From: Rhodococcus sp. (in: high G+C Gram-positive bacteria)
GTDB lineage: Bacteria > Actinomycetota > Actinomycetes > Mycobacteriales > Mycobacteriaceae
Length of the DNA: 64,000 nucleotides
Direction of reading: 5' to 3'
NCBI RefSeq assembly: GCF_023264675.1
Contig: NZ_JAHFVG010000002.1
Span: 186,001 to 250,000, forward strand
Shown here: piece by piece, positions 8,792 to 16,943 of the stretch
Layout of the letters: each line of letters starts with the position of its first letter
How positions within the stretch are numbered: position 1 is the first letter of the stretch
Program-made: the position numbers and the translations under genes
The notes under the pieces: generated by a model
What the model was told of the DNA's origin: nothing
Seen by the model: the letters and a program-made list of their open reading frames with translations, nothing else
Database searches by the model: none

Positions 8792-10004
8792 GGACGTGGT
8801 GTCCCTTCGGTAAGTCGGTCTCGCGCATCTTTCGTGCCACGTGAGTCTGGAACAACGCGGTGATCTGATCCCAGTAGGACACCAGATTCGTCGCATTCGA
8901 TCCAGGTGATCTGCGGCCCTCCTGCAGTTTGTACAGGATAGGCAAGTCCTGCTCGTTCACCTCGAACAGCACCTGGCCCAATTTCTTTCGGGCCGCGGCG
9001 AAATCCTCGCCGCTCGCCGACGAATCGACGAAGATCGCCATGTGCTCCACCGTTCGTTCGGGCGAGACGGGTTCGAAGCCGATTACCTGGAACCAATCCG
9101 CTTCGAGGAACAGCAACGCATTGGGAAAGACACAGAAAATGTCCTGCCCGGCAATGCGATCGGCGGGCACGTCACCGAGAAAGGGCAACGAGTCCTCGGT
9201 TTTCTGCGCCTTACCGACTGCGCCACGTGGATACGTACCCCCCATGATCGCCTCGCCCAGTACGACGTCGTCGATATCGAGAGACGAGGACACCGGGCCG
9301 ACCTGGGGGTGGATGAACGGCAAGTGGTAGAAGTCCAGGAAGTTCTCCACGATCAACTTCCAGTTCACGCCGATGTCGAATTCGCGTTCCTCGGCCAGAT
9401 GCAGACGCGTGAAGTCCACGTGGTCCCAGCGTCGAGTCAACGGCGCGATGGCGTCGACGAATTCGTCCGGATCCGCCGCGGACGGGCGTAGATCGACGAA
9501 GACCATTCCGGCCCAGGTATACGACACCACCTGCAAGAGTCCGAGCCGCTCGCGCACGTCGGGTTCGAGCGTCCCACCTCGTTCTCGATGAAAGAAGGGA
9601 GCAGCCGCCAGATCGCCGTCGAGGTTGTAGGACCAGCAGTGGTAGGCGCACTGGATTCGCTTGCGCACCGTGATGGGTTCTTCGGTCAGAGCCATTCCGC
9701 GATGTCGGCAAGAATTGTGGAAGACGCGAATGCGGTCGTCCTCACCGCGGACCATGAGTAGTGGTCTGCCGCCGACGTGGATCGGCTTGACTGCGCCGAC
9801 GCCTGCAACCCAGTGCTCGAATCCTGCCCACGTCCAACCGGAGGCGAAAATTCGGTCCTTTTCCAGATCGAACGCCGCCTGATCCGTGTACGACCCGGCA
9901 GGGAGTATGGACCGACCCGAGGGCATGTCGGCCAGAGGTCCGGCGCTGATGATGTTTCCCGATCCGCTCGTTCGGTCGAAGCCGACGGGCTGCGTCGTGG
10001 TCAC
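8781..10004 (-). CDS. Rieske non-heme iron oxygenase, alpha subunit
   Basis: A 407-residue aromatic-ring-hydroxylating or quaternary-amine-type oxygenase. The Rieske [2Fe-2S] ligands are Cys99, His101, Cys119 and His122 (CRHRG and CAYHCW, spacing CxH-17-CxxH). The mononuclear iron site is ENFLDFYHLPFIH, with His227 and His232, plus a later Asp expected. The GTG start at 10004 has AGAGGAG upstream and overlaps the preceding gene's stop by four bases. No dedicated reductase or ferredoxin is adjacent, so electrons must come from elsewhere. Homologues act on betaine- or carnitine-like or aromatic substrates; here the neighbours suggest an amino-acid derivative. Confidence 0.9.
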   Translation of the reverse strand: MTTTQPVGFDRTSGSGNIISAGPLADMPSGRSILPAGSYTDQAAFDLEKDRIFASGWTWAGFEHWVAGVGAVKPIHVGGRPLLMVRGEDDRIRVFHNSCRHRGMALTEEPITVRKRIQCAYHCWSYNLDGDLAAAPFFHRERGGTLEPDVRERLGLLQVVSYTWAGMVFVDLRPSAADPDEFVDAIAPLTRRWDHVDFTRLHLAEEREFDIGVNWKLIVENFLDFYHLPFIHPQVGPVSSSLDIDDVVLGEAIMGGTYPRGAVGKAQKTEDSLPFLGDVPADRIAGQDIFCVFPNALLFLEADWFQVIGFEPVSPERTVEHMAIFVDSSASGEDFAAARKKLGQVLFEVNEQDLPILYKLQEGRRSPGSNATNLVSYWDQITALFQTHVARKMRETDLPKGHHVREQ

Positions 10005-10864
10005 GATGAAATCTCCTCTGATGTCCGGCCGGACGAGACGAAAGCGTCGGTGGCCCATTGCTTCAAGGTCAGCGCCGCTTCGGACCAGCGATCCGACACT
10101 TCGTCTCCATGCCGGTCGGTCCACGCGTACGGGCGAGGCCCGAGTTCGGTACAGAACATCGCCGAGCGTCCGCCGGCTCGGATCGCGGAGAATCCCGCGG
10201 TCCACCACGACCGAAATCTCGATTCCCAGCCGGCGTGCTGGGGGTAACCGAGCGGTACCTGCACCTGGCAGCGGGTCGCGATTCGTCCTTGTATCGACCC
10301 AGCTCGGTTCAGTACCCTGCCGAGGTGGTGCTCCGTCTCGGCCTCGGGGATATCCGGGAGCTCGTTCGCGCACACGAAGTGCGACAGGTCGACTGCCAGA
10401 AGCAGGTCCGGGTCCAGATGGTCGATCATCGCCGAGGTGAACCGGAGATCGTTGGTGACAGTGTTGCGGTGAGTTTCCAATTCCAACTCGATCCCATCGT
10501 CGGCGGCGCGTCGATACCACCGCGAGACGATCGCGGCAGCTTCCTGGGGGAGTGAGTGGAACACTGTGGCACAGAGCACCATTCTCCGTGCACCGATCGA
10601 GTGCGCATAGCGGAGTGCGGTGTCGAGCTGTGCGTCGGTGCCGGCGAATGCGAAGACGGCCGCCTTCAAGGAATGCGCGCGAATCAACGGAGCGATTGCG
10701 CCGGCGGCCGCTGCCTGTTTCGCCCCCAGATCGACGGCGAGGCCGTCGTAGCCCGCGGCAGCGATCTGCTCCACCTGCTCGGACAACGTCCACCGGTCGG
10801 CCCGCGCGAACGGAAGATCCTCCATCGCCCACATGGATTGGAAGTGCTCGAGATCGGTGCTCAC
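10001..10864 (-). CDS. Sugar-phosphate-isomerase-like TIM-barrel protein
   Basis: A 287-residue AP-endonuclease-2/xylose-isomerase-like barrel. The repeated acidic and His positions are visible in MVLCATVFHSLP, GIELELETHRNTVTND (Glu ligand), LLLAVDLSHFVC and IATRCQVQVPLGYPQHAGWE. These enzymes bind a divalent metal and act as isomerases, epimerases or dehydratases of small hydroxy-keto compounds. Both ends overlap neighbouring genes by four bases (GTGA), so it is translationally linked to the D-2-hydroxyacid dehydrogenase upstream and the Rieske oxygenase downstream. Specific reaction unknown. Confidence 0.78.
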   Translation of the reverse strand: MSTDLEHFQSMWAMEDLPFARADRWTLSEQVEQIAAAGYDGLAVDLGAKQAAAAGAIAPLIRAHSLKAAVFAFAGTDAQLDTALRYAHSIGARRMVLCATVFHSLPQEAAAIVSRWYRRAADDGIELELETHRNTVTNDLRFTSAMIDHLDPDLLLAVDLSHFVCANELPDIPEAETEHHLGRVLNRAGSIQGRIATRCQVQVPLGYPQHAGWESRFRSWWTAGFSAIRAGGRSAMFCTELGPRPYAWTDRHGDEVSDRWSEAALTLKQWATDAFVSSGRTSEEISS

Positions 10865-11850
10865 GACACCCCCTCGCGGAACGCTACGGAGTCGATGGGT
10901 TCGAGCGGAGTTCCGGTACGAATCCACGCCACCGCATTCGCGGCTTGTGCTTCGACATAGGCCAGCGCCGACACGTCGGACAGGTAGGCCACGTGAGGTG
11001 AGAGCAGAACGGACGGATGATCGAGCAACGGGTGATCGACCGGCGGCGGCTCCACATCGAATGTGTCGATGCCTGCGCCGGCCAGGTGCCCGCGGGACAA
11101 CGAGTCCGCAAGGGCACGGCTGTCCACCAGCGAGCCCCGGGAGACGTTGATCAGATAGGACCCGGGCTTCATGGCCGACAGGAACTGCTCGTCGACCATC
11201 ATGTGAGTGGCAGGCGTCGACGGTACGTGCAGGCTCACCACGTCCGAGCGCGAGACTACGTCGGATGCTTCGACGTAGTCGACCCCTTCCACGTGCACAT
11301 CCTGGCCCCGTGCCGACGGGTCGTGGCCGAGAACTGTTCCGGCGGAGCCGACAGCGAACCGCGAGTAGGCCTGGCCGATACGGCCGAGACCGATCACTCC
11401 GACGGTCATCGTCGACAACCGTCGCGGCGGAAAGTGCGGACGCTCCAGCCAACTCCGCGAGGTCCCCGCGGTCGCGAAGAACGGAAGCCGCCTGGCCAGA
11501 GCGGTCGTCATGGCCCAGGCGTGGCTCGCCACCTCCTCGGTGGCGATGTGTCCGACCGTCGAGACCTGTACCCCGGCGGCCGCCGCGGCAGCGACATCGA
11601 TGTTGTCGTGGCCACGAGACAGCAAGGCGATCAGTCGCAGCGCGGGCATCGCAGCGATCATCTCGGCAGTGATGCGGGCATAGCCGACCAGCAGGACCGA
11701 TGCCTCATGCGCTGCCGCGACGATCGTGTCCGCGTCCCTGGTCTCGAGCACGACGACCCGGAAACCGTTGCTTTCCAACATCGCAACTCCCGGTGCCGAA
11801 TCGAGATCGTCCACATCGGTGTAGACGGCCAGGGTCTGCGAGTCGTGCAT
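10861..11850 (-). CDS. D-2-hydroxyacid dehydrogenase
   Basis: A 329-residue NAD(P)-dependent dehydrogenase that reduces a 2-keto acid or oxidises the D-hydroxy acid. The cofactor loop GVIGLGRIGQ and the catalytic triad are all present: Arg in LINVSRGSLVD, Glu in FDVEPPPVDHP and His in LLSPHVAYLS. Length is normal. It lies 40 bases downstream of the ABC transporter ATPase and overlaps the TIM-barrel gene, so it belongs to the same operon. The substrate is probably an intermediate of the amino-acid-derived pathway. Confidence 0.88.
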   Translation of the reverse strand: MHDSQTLAVYTDVDDLDSAPGVAMLESNGFRVVVLETRDADTIVAAAHEASVLLVGYARITAEMIAAMPALRLIALLSRGHDNIDVAAAAAAGVQVSTVGHIATEEVASHAWAMTTALARRLPFFATAGTSRSWLERPHFPPRRLSTMTVGVIGLGRIGQAYSRFAVGSAGTVLGHDPSARGQDVHVEGVDYVEASDVVSRSDVVSLHVPSTPATHMMVDEQFLSAMKPGSYLINVSRGSLVDSRALADSLSRGHLAGAGIDTFDVEPPPVDHPLLDHPSVLLSPHVAYLSDVSALAYVEAQAANAVAWIRTGTPLEPIDSVAFREGVS

Positions 11851-11890
11851 GGTGTCGGCTCCGATCGGTTCGGGTGGAAATTTCGGTGGT

Positions 11891-12667
11891 TCAGTGCAAG
11901 TGGGAGAGAAACTTGCGCGTGCGCTCGTGTTGCGGATCGTCGAAGAATTTCTCGGGAGAATTCTGCTCCACTACGACGCCCTCGTCGAAGAGAGCGACCT
12001 CGTTGGCGACCCGACGCGCGAAGCGCGCCTCGTGTGTCACCACGACCATCGTCATACCTTGTGCTGCCAGGGTTTCCATCACATCGAGCACCTCTCCCAC
12101 GAGCTCGGGATCGAGCGCCGACGTAGGTTCGTCGAACAGCATGACGGCGGGATCGAGCACCAGGGCCCTGGCGATGGCGACGCGCTGCTGCTGTCCGCCG
12201 GACAGTTCGGACGGATAGTGTCCCATCCGGTTTCCCAGTCCGACGCGGTCCAGCATCTCGGCCGCCTGCTCCCGTGCTTGCTTCTTGTCTTTCCGCTTCA
12301 CTTCGGTGAGGCCGAGCATCACGTTGTGGACGGCATCGAGGTGCGCGAACAGATTGAATCTCTGAAACACCATGCCGATGTCGCGACGTTGGACGGCGAG
12401 CGTGCGCTCGGGGAGCGGTTTCTGCGACCCGTTCGTTGCGCTCTCGGCTCCGAGTTGCCTTCCGTTGAGCAGTATCGCGCCGTCGTCCACCGGCTCGAGA
12501 AGTGCCATCAGCCGCAGAACAGTGGATTTCCCCGAACCGGAAGGGCCGAGGATCGCCTTGACCTCGCCCTGGCGAACGGCGAAGTCGACGCCTCTGAGGA
12601 TTTCGTTGTCGCCGTACTTCTTCCGCAGTCCGATCACTTCCAGAACCGGTGGATGGGTGGTGGTCAT
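11891..12667 (-). CDS. Polar amino-acid ABC transporter, ATP-binding protein
   Basis: A 258-residue GlnQ/HisP-type ATPase. Walker A is GPSGSGKST, the Q-loop is VFQRFNLFAH, the signature is LSGGQQQR and Walker B with its Glu is VMLFDEPTSALDPE; the H-loop is VVVTHE. Its ATG overlaps the permease stop by four bases, which explains the weak Shine-Dalgarno. Together with the permease and binding protein it imports an amino acid or an analogue, presumably the substrate of the catabolic genes that follow. Confidence 0.93.
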   Translation of the reverse strand: MTTTHPPVLEVIGLRKKYGDNEILRGVDFAVRQGEVKAILGPSGSGKSTVLRLMALLEPVDDGAILLNGRQLGAESATNGSQKPLPERTLAVQRRDIGMVFQRFNLFAHLDAVHNVMLGLTEVKRKDKKQAREQAAEMLDRVGLGNRMGHYPSELSGGQQQRVAIARALVLDPAVMLFDEPTSALDPELVGEVLDVMETLAAQGMTMVVVTHEARFARRVANEVALFDEGVVVEQNSPEKFFDDPQHERTRKFLSHLH

Positions 12668-13395
12668 ACTGCCGCCTTCGGTCGATTCGGGGCGATGATC
12701 GGACCGGTGTCGATGCCTCGTGAAATCCATCGATATCGCCGTTCGACGAGTGATTGCAACACCATGGCGACGCTGACGATCACCAGGTAGTACACCAGAG
12801 CGGCCGCGTAGTACTCGGCGTAGCGGAAGGTGACCGATACCTCGGCCTGGGCGGTTGTCAGCAGTTCGCGCAGAGAAATCACCGATGCAAGGGAGGTGTA
12901 CTTGAGCATCGCGATGAATTCGTTGCCGGTCGGCGGCAGAGCCACTTTGATCGCCTGCGGTAGAACGACTTTGAACATGACACGCCACGGCTTCAGCCCG
13001 AGCGCCCGCGCGGCGAGATGTTGGCCCTCGTCGACGCTGAGAAGCGCCGACCTGATGATCTCCGCCATGTAGGCAGCTTCGACGACGGCAAAACCGATGA
13101 ACGCCGCGAAGAACGGAGTGAACCAGTTCTCACGCAGACCGGGAAACAGCTGTGGCCCTGCGTTCCAGATGATCAGCAGCACGAGAAGGGTGGGAATTGC
13201 TCGGAAGATCCAGACGTAGACTCCGGCGGCGGAGCGGAAGAGCCGATTCTTGGAAATCCGACCCAGTGCTACGACGAATCCGATGATCGTGGCGCAGATC
13301 ATCGATACCACTGCCAGCGCGAGCGAGAGCCAGGCGCCGTAGAGAAACGCGCTGGAGGTGAGTGCAGTGAAGAAGATGTTGCCGTCGAATGTCAT
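12664..13395 (-). CDS. Polar amino-acid ABC transporter, permease
   Basis: A 243-residue HisM/GlnP-type permease with about five membrane spans. The EAA loop that contacts the ATPase is visible as AARALGLKPWRVMFKVVLPQAI, after the typical EAAYMAEIIRSALLSVDEGQ segment. It starts four bases after the binding-protein gene and overlaps the ATPase gene. Only one permease gene is present, so it would form a homodimer. Confidence 0.93.
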   Translation of the reverse strand: MTFDGNIFFTALTSSAFLYGAWLSLALAVVSMICATIIGFVVALGRISKNRLFRSAAGVYVWIFRAIPTLLVLLIIWNAGPQLFPGLRENWFTPFFAAFIGFAVVEAAYMAEIIRSALLSVDEGQHLAARALGLKPWRVMFKVVLPQAIKVALPPTGNEFIAMLKYTSLASVISLRELLTTAQAEVSVTFRYAEYYAAALVYYLVIVSVAMVLQSLVERRYRWISRGIDTGPIIAPNRPKAAV

Positions 13396-13399
13396 CGAG

Positions 13400-14236
13400 T
13401 TACTCCGTGGAGATTCGGCTGGGGTCGAGGCCGTACTTGTCGGCGATGGCGGCGAGTGTCCCGTCGGCGTCCATCGCCTTCAGTGCGTCTGCCACCGGCG
13501 CCGACAGTGGCGAATCCTGGAGTGTGAACACACCGAACTTGGTGTCGACCGGAAAGACGCCGGTGATCTCCTGCAGAGCCCCGCCGGATTTTCCGACCAT
13601 GTCGACTACGGCGACGTCGGTTTCGATCAAGGCGTCGGCCTTGGCATTGGTCACCGCTGCGACGGTTTCCGCCGTCTTCGGGTAGGGCTGGACGGTGATT
13701 CCCGGTTTGCCTTCCTGCTCGAACTTCTCCGAGAGCGCCTCGAGCGTCAGCTCGTTCGAGCCCCCGCCCTGCACGGCAACGGTCTTTCCCGACAAGTCCT
13801 CGGAGGACGCGATGGCCGTATCACCGGTACGGGTGATCAGGCTCGGTCCGGTTTCGAGGAAGGGGGACCCGTCGGCGACCTCCAGCCGCTCGGGGCTCAA
13901 ATACAGAGCTGCCCACAGTACGTCGCACCGTTTGGCTTGCAATGCCGGCATCAGACCGTCGAACGAGGTGTTCTGCCAGGTGATCTCGAGACCCCACTTG
14001 TCCGCGAGCGCACGCGCGGAGTCGGGGTCGAAGCCGATCGGGTTGCTGGTGTCGCCATTGTCCAGGTACTCCATCGGAGCGTATTCGGGGTCGGTGCACA
14101 CCGAGAGCTCGCCGCTACGGAGAAGTCCGGCCGGTGCATCTCCCGACGCCTCGCTACCGGCCGACGAGCTGCTGCAGGAAGAGAGCAGTGCGGCCGCCGC
14201 CGACGCAGCGACTACAAGTGCATAGGTTTGTCTCAT
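13400..14236 (-). CDS. Amino-acid-binding lipoprotein (solute-binding family 3)
   Basis: A 278-residue extracytoplasmic binding protein. The N terminus has a short hydrophobic segment and the lipobox LLSSC, giving acylated Cys21. The mature part opens with GELSVCTDPEYAPMEY, the typical first strand of SBP_bac_3, and continues with GFDPDSARALADKWGLEITWQNTSFDGLMPAL. It begins the nine-gene minus-strand operon and diverges from the two-domain Lrp regulator. An acidic binding cleft, as expected for a basic amino acid, cannot be proven from the sequence. Confidence 0.92.
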   Translation of the reverse strand: MRQTYALVVAASAAAALLSSCSSSSAGSEASGDAPAGLLRSGELSVCTDPEYAPMEYLDNGDTSNPIGFDPDSARALADKWGLEITWQNTSFDGLMPALQAKRCDVLWAALYLSPERLEVADGSPFLETGPSLITRTGDTAIASSEDLSGKTVAVQGGGSNELTLEALSEKFEQEGKPGITVQPYPKTAETVAAVTNAKADALIETDVAVVDMVGKSGGALQEITGVFPVDTKFGVFTLQDSPLSAPVADALKAMDADGTLAAIADKYGLDPSRISTE

Positions 14237-14320
14237 CGGTATTCCTTCGTAGGCAGGGTGTGCAATGCCGGGTGCTCGAGCAGTTCGTGGTCGATCGATG
14301 GGCTGGACCGAACCTTACGA

Positions 14321-14381
14321 TTGCGGATATGCTCATCTCAAATGCAAAACTGCAGGACCAGGACCGCAAGTTGCTGATATG
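14321..14381. promoter_or_regulatory. Two direct repeats in the divergent control region
   Basis: TTGCGGATATG at 14321-14331 and TTGCTGATATG at 14371-14381 differ at one base and start exactly 50 bases apart. They lie between the binding-protein gene (minus) and the Lrp regulator (plus). Same-face spaced direct repeats are what a multimeric Lrp/AsnC protein would bind. Confidence 0.5.
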
Positions 14382-14509
14382 TAAAATTGATCGAGTGAAT
14401 CTTGACTGAAAGCGCGGAAAAGTGTCGTGCAGGTAAATTTCGGTGAGCGATTCGAAGCGAATCGGGAGTTGTTAACTTTGTGTAAGTGACCGGAGGGACC
14501 GACAGGCGC

Positions 14510-15421
14510 ATGGACGACATCGACGCGGGCATCATCGAAGAACTTCGCCGGGACGGCCGTATCGGACAGGGAGAACTCGCAACCAAACTCGGCATCTCAC
14601 GGCCGACCGCGTCGAAACGTCTCAACACGATGCTCGACAGCGGGATCATCCGAATCGTCGGTGTGGCTCATCCCTCGATGCTCGGCATCAATTCGGTGGC
14701 GCACGTGTCGATCGACGTGGATCAGCCGATTCGGCGCGTCGCCGCAGCCATCGCGGATCTGGACGACGTCGTGTTCGTGTCCCTGACCAGTGGGCGATAT
14801 CCGATGGTCGCCGAGATCAGATCGATCGACGACGAGGCTCTTGCGAGGGCACTGGACGTGCTCCGGTCGGTGGACGGTGTGCGTGACACCGACACTCTCG
14901 TCTACACCGATCTCGTCATCGATGTTCTGCGATCGGTGAAGATCCCGACTGTGTCGATCGACCGATTGGACGTCGACCTGATGAAGATGCTCCGCGAGGA
15001 CGGGCGTGCGTCGTACCTCGCGTTGGGCGAGAAGGCCGACGTATCGGCAGGGACCGCCCGAGCTCGGGTGCTCAGGCTCATCAACGAAGGCGTGCTCAGA
15101 GTCGGAGCGCTCAGCAGGCCGGGCACCGAAGAACGTGTCATCCCGATGGGAGTCGGGATCCGAGTGCGTGGGAAGGCGTCGGCGGTCAGCGATCAGTTGG
15201 TCGATCTTCCCGGTATTCGTTTTCTCGCAGCGACGTTGGGCCGATACGACCTGATCGGAACCGTCCATTCGAGCGACCTCGCCGGCACCATCGGGCTGGT
15301 GGATCGAATTCGGGGGCTTCGGTCGGTGCTCGAGATCCACAGCTGGGTGCACGTCGAAACCGTGAAGGAGTTCTACCACTACGCACCGGTCGGACCCCTG
15401 GCGCAGCGAGCGCAGCCATGA
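14510..15421 (+). CDS. Two-domain Lrp/AsnC-family regulator
   Basis: A 303-residue protein holding two complete Lrp units in tandem, each with a winged helix-turn-helix (about 1-60 and 150-205; GELATKLGISRPTASKRL and LALGEKADVSAGTARARV) and a RAM ligand domain. The duplicated form is a recognised actinobacterial variant. The ATG at 14510 is preferred to a GTG 24 bases earlier because GGAGGGA sits in front of it. It is first in a four-gene operon with 4-base overlaps and diverges from the ABC transporter operon. It probably senses the amino-acid substrate and controls both sides. Confidence 0.88.
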   Translation: MDDIDAGIIEELRRDGRIGQGELATKLGISRPTASKRLNTMLDSGIIRIVGVAHPSMLGINSVAHVSIDVDQPIRRVAAAIADLDDVVFVSLTSGRYPMVAEIRSIDDEALARALDVLRSVDGVRDTDTLVYTDLVIDVLRSVKIPTVSIDRLDVDLMKMLREDGRASYLALGEKADVSAGTARARVLRLINEGVLRVGALSRPGTEERVIPMGVGIRVRGKASAVSDQLVDLPGIRFLAATLGRYDLIGTVHSSDLAGTIGLVDRIRGLRSVLEIHSWVHVETVKEFYHYAPVGPLAQRAQP

Positions 15422-16134
15422 ATACCGATACCCGCGAGCGGTTCGCCCGAGCAGAGATCGCGTCGATCCCGGTGCGGTCACGGTCGCGCACGGCATCGGT
15501 GGATGTGGGGTGTGCATTCTTCGCTGCTGCCACGGTCACCGGAGGTACCGTGTTGTTGTCGAACTTGCCTGAGCAGATACCGGTCGGGGCGGCAATATTT
15601 CTGGAGGTACTGGCAGAGATGGGTGCTTACGTCGTCGACGCGCCGGACGGCATGTCGGTGACCACGCGGTCCACTGCAGGCGAGCTTCGCGGAGTGGACG
15701 CGGATGTATCCGGATGCCCCGAACTGGTTCCTCTACTGCTCGTAGCGGCGTCCATTGCACGATCACCGTCGGTCTTCCGCGGAGTCCCCGCGGCGCCGCC
15801 CGTTGTGCACCTGCTTCGGGCAGCGGGCGCAGACGTCGACCACTCCGATTCTCGCGTGCGGATGACACCGGCGCCCCTGCACGGCATTCGATGGGACGCA
15901 CCGAGCAGCGCCGGTGCCTTTGCGGGTCTCCTGCTCGGACTCGCCGTCGAGCAGATGGTGGTCGACGTCTCGCCGGTGGATCGGGAACATCCTGGTGCAC
16001 TGGCGGAGTGGACTCGAATACTTCATGCCGACGAGTACCTGCTGCCCGGCAGCGCGCGGCTTCCCCACGATTTTCTTCGTGGTCCGGCCCGAGAGAAGGC
16101 GCCGCACGACAATCGATCTGGAGGTCGCGAATGA
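15418..16134 (+). CDS. Half-length EPSP-synthase-like protein
   Basis: A 238-residue protein resembling one of the two globular domains of the EPSP synthase/MurA fold. CAFFAAATVTGGTVLLSNL, IFLEVLAEMGAYV and the segment around PELVPLLLVAASIA follow the family's strand-helix pattern. The KESDR-type catalytic segment and the second domain are missing, so shikimate-pathway activity is unlikely. Both ends overlap neighbours by four bases (ATGA), so it is a genuine translated member of the Lrp - amidase - monooxygenase operon. The call rests on pattern likeness only, and a degenerated or repurposed function is possible. Confidence 0.55.
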   Translation: MNTDTRERFARAEIASIPVRSRSRTASVDVGCAFFAAATVTGGTVLLSNLPEQIPVGAAIFLEVLAEMGAYVVDAPDGMSVTTRSTAGELRGVDADVSGCPELVPLLLVAASIARSPSVFRGVPAAPPVVHLLRAAGADVDHSDSRVRMTPAPLHGIRWDAPSSAGAFAGLLLGLAVEQMVVDVSPVDREHPGALAEWTRILHADEYLLPGSARLPHDFLRGPAREKAPHDNRSGGRE

Positions 16135-16943
16135 ATGGTCGGGTACGAGCGGCCCTGTTCCAGGGCCCCGAGTTCGGCGGTGACGTATCGTCGAATCTCG
16201 ATGCTGTCACCGCGGCAGCGGAACGGGCGTCGGATGCCGGAGCGAGCATCCTTGTCACACCCGAAATGTCCACTACCGGTTACGATATCGGCGATCTTGT
16301 GCGCCTTCGCGCCGAGCCTGCCAGTGGCCCGATATTTTCCCGGCTCGCCGCGGTGGCGGCCCGCACCGGCGTCGCAGTCGTCTACGGGTACCCGGAACTC
16401 GGCGAAAACGGCGTCTACAACTCGGTTCGAGTGATCGGTGCCGACGGCAATGCACTGGCGAACTACCGCAAGACACACCTGTTCGGTGATCTCGACCGCG
16501 GACATTTCGAGCCGGGAGACGACCCCGTGGTGCAGTTCGAGGTCGAGGGTCTCACGTGCGGTGTGCTCACGTGTTACGACGTCGAGTTCCCGGAAGCTGT
16601 TCGTGCACATGCAGATGCCGGCACGCAGTGGCTCGTGGTGCCGACCGGCCTGATGGTCCCGTTCGACATCGTCGCTACCCATGTGGTGCCGGCTCGGGCG
16701 TACGAGAGCCAGCTGTTCGTCACCTATGTCAACCGGTGCGGCACCGAGACCGATCTGCAGTACTGCGGGCTCACCTGCGCGATTGCGCCCGACGGTACCG
16801 AACTCGCGCGTGCGGGCCGTGGGGAGGAGACGCTGGTCGTCGACATCGACTCTCACGACCTCGCCCGGTCGCGAGAGATCAATACGCACCTGGTCGACCG
16901 CAGATTCGACCTGTACTCGCTAGATCGGAAAGGCACTCGATGA
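16131..16943 (+). CDS. Carbon-nitrogen hydrolase (DavA-like amidase)
   Basis: A 270-residue nitrilase-superfamily amidase with the complete Glu-Lys-Cys triad: Glu45 in VTPEMSTTGYD, Lys114 in NYRKTHLFGD and Cys148 in VLTCYDVEFPE. It resembles 5-aminovaleramidase/omega-amidase-type enzymes. It overlaps the downstream DavB-like monooxygenase by four bases, as expected for a pair in which the monooxygenase turns a basic amino acid into a carboxamide and this enzyme hydrolyses the amide to the acid and ammonia. The substrate (5-aminovaleramide or 4-guanidinobutyramide) is inferred from the partner. Confidence 0.85.
   Translation: MNGRVRAALFQGPEFGGDVSSNLDAVTAAAERASDAGASILVTPEMSTTGYDIGDLVRLRAEPASGPIFSRLAAVAARTGVAVVYGYPELGENGVYNSVRVIGADGNALANYRKTHLFGDLDRGHFEPGDDPVVQFEVEGLTCGVLTCYDVEFPEAVRAHADAGTQWLVVPTGLMVPFDIVATHVVPARAYESQLFVTYVNRCGTETDLQYCGLTCAIAPDGTELARAGRGEETLVVDIDSHDLARSREINTHLVDRRFDLYSLDRKGTR

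Noticed and set aside
15418..16134. Functional aroA
   Set aside because: The protein is about half the needed length and lacks the conserved catalytic segment.
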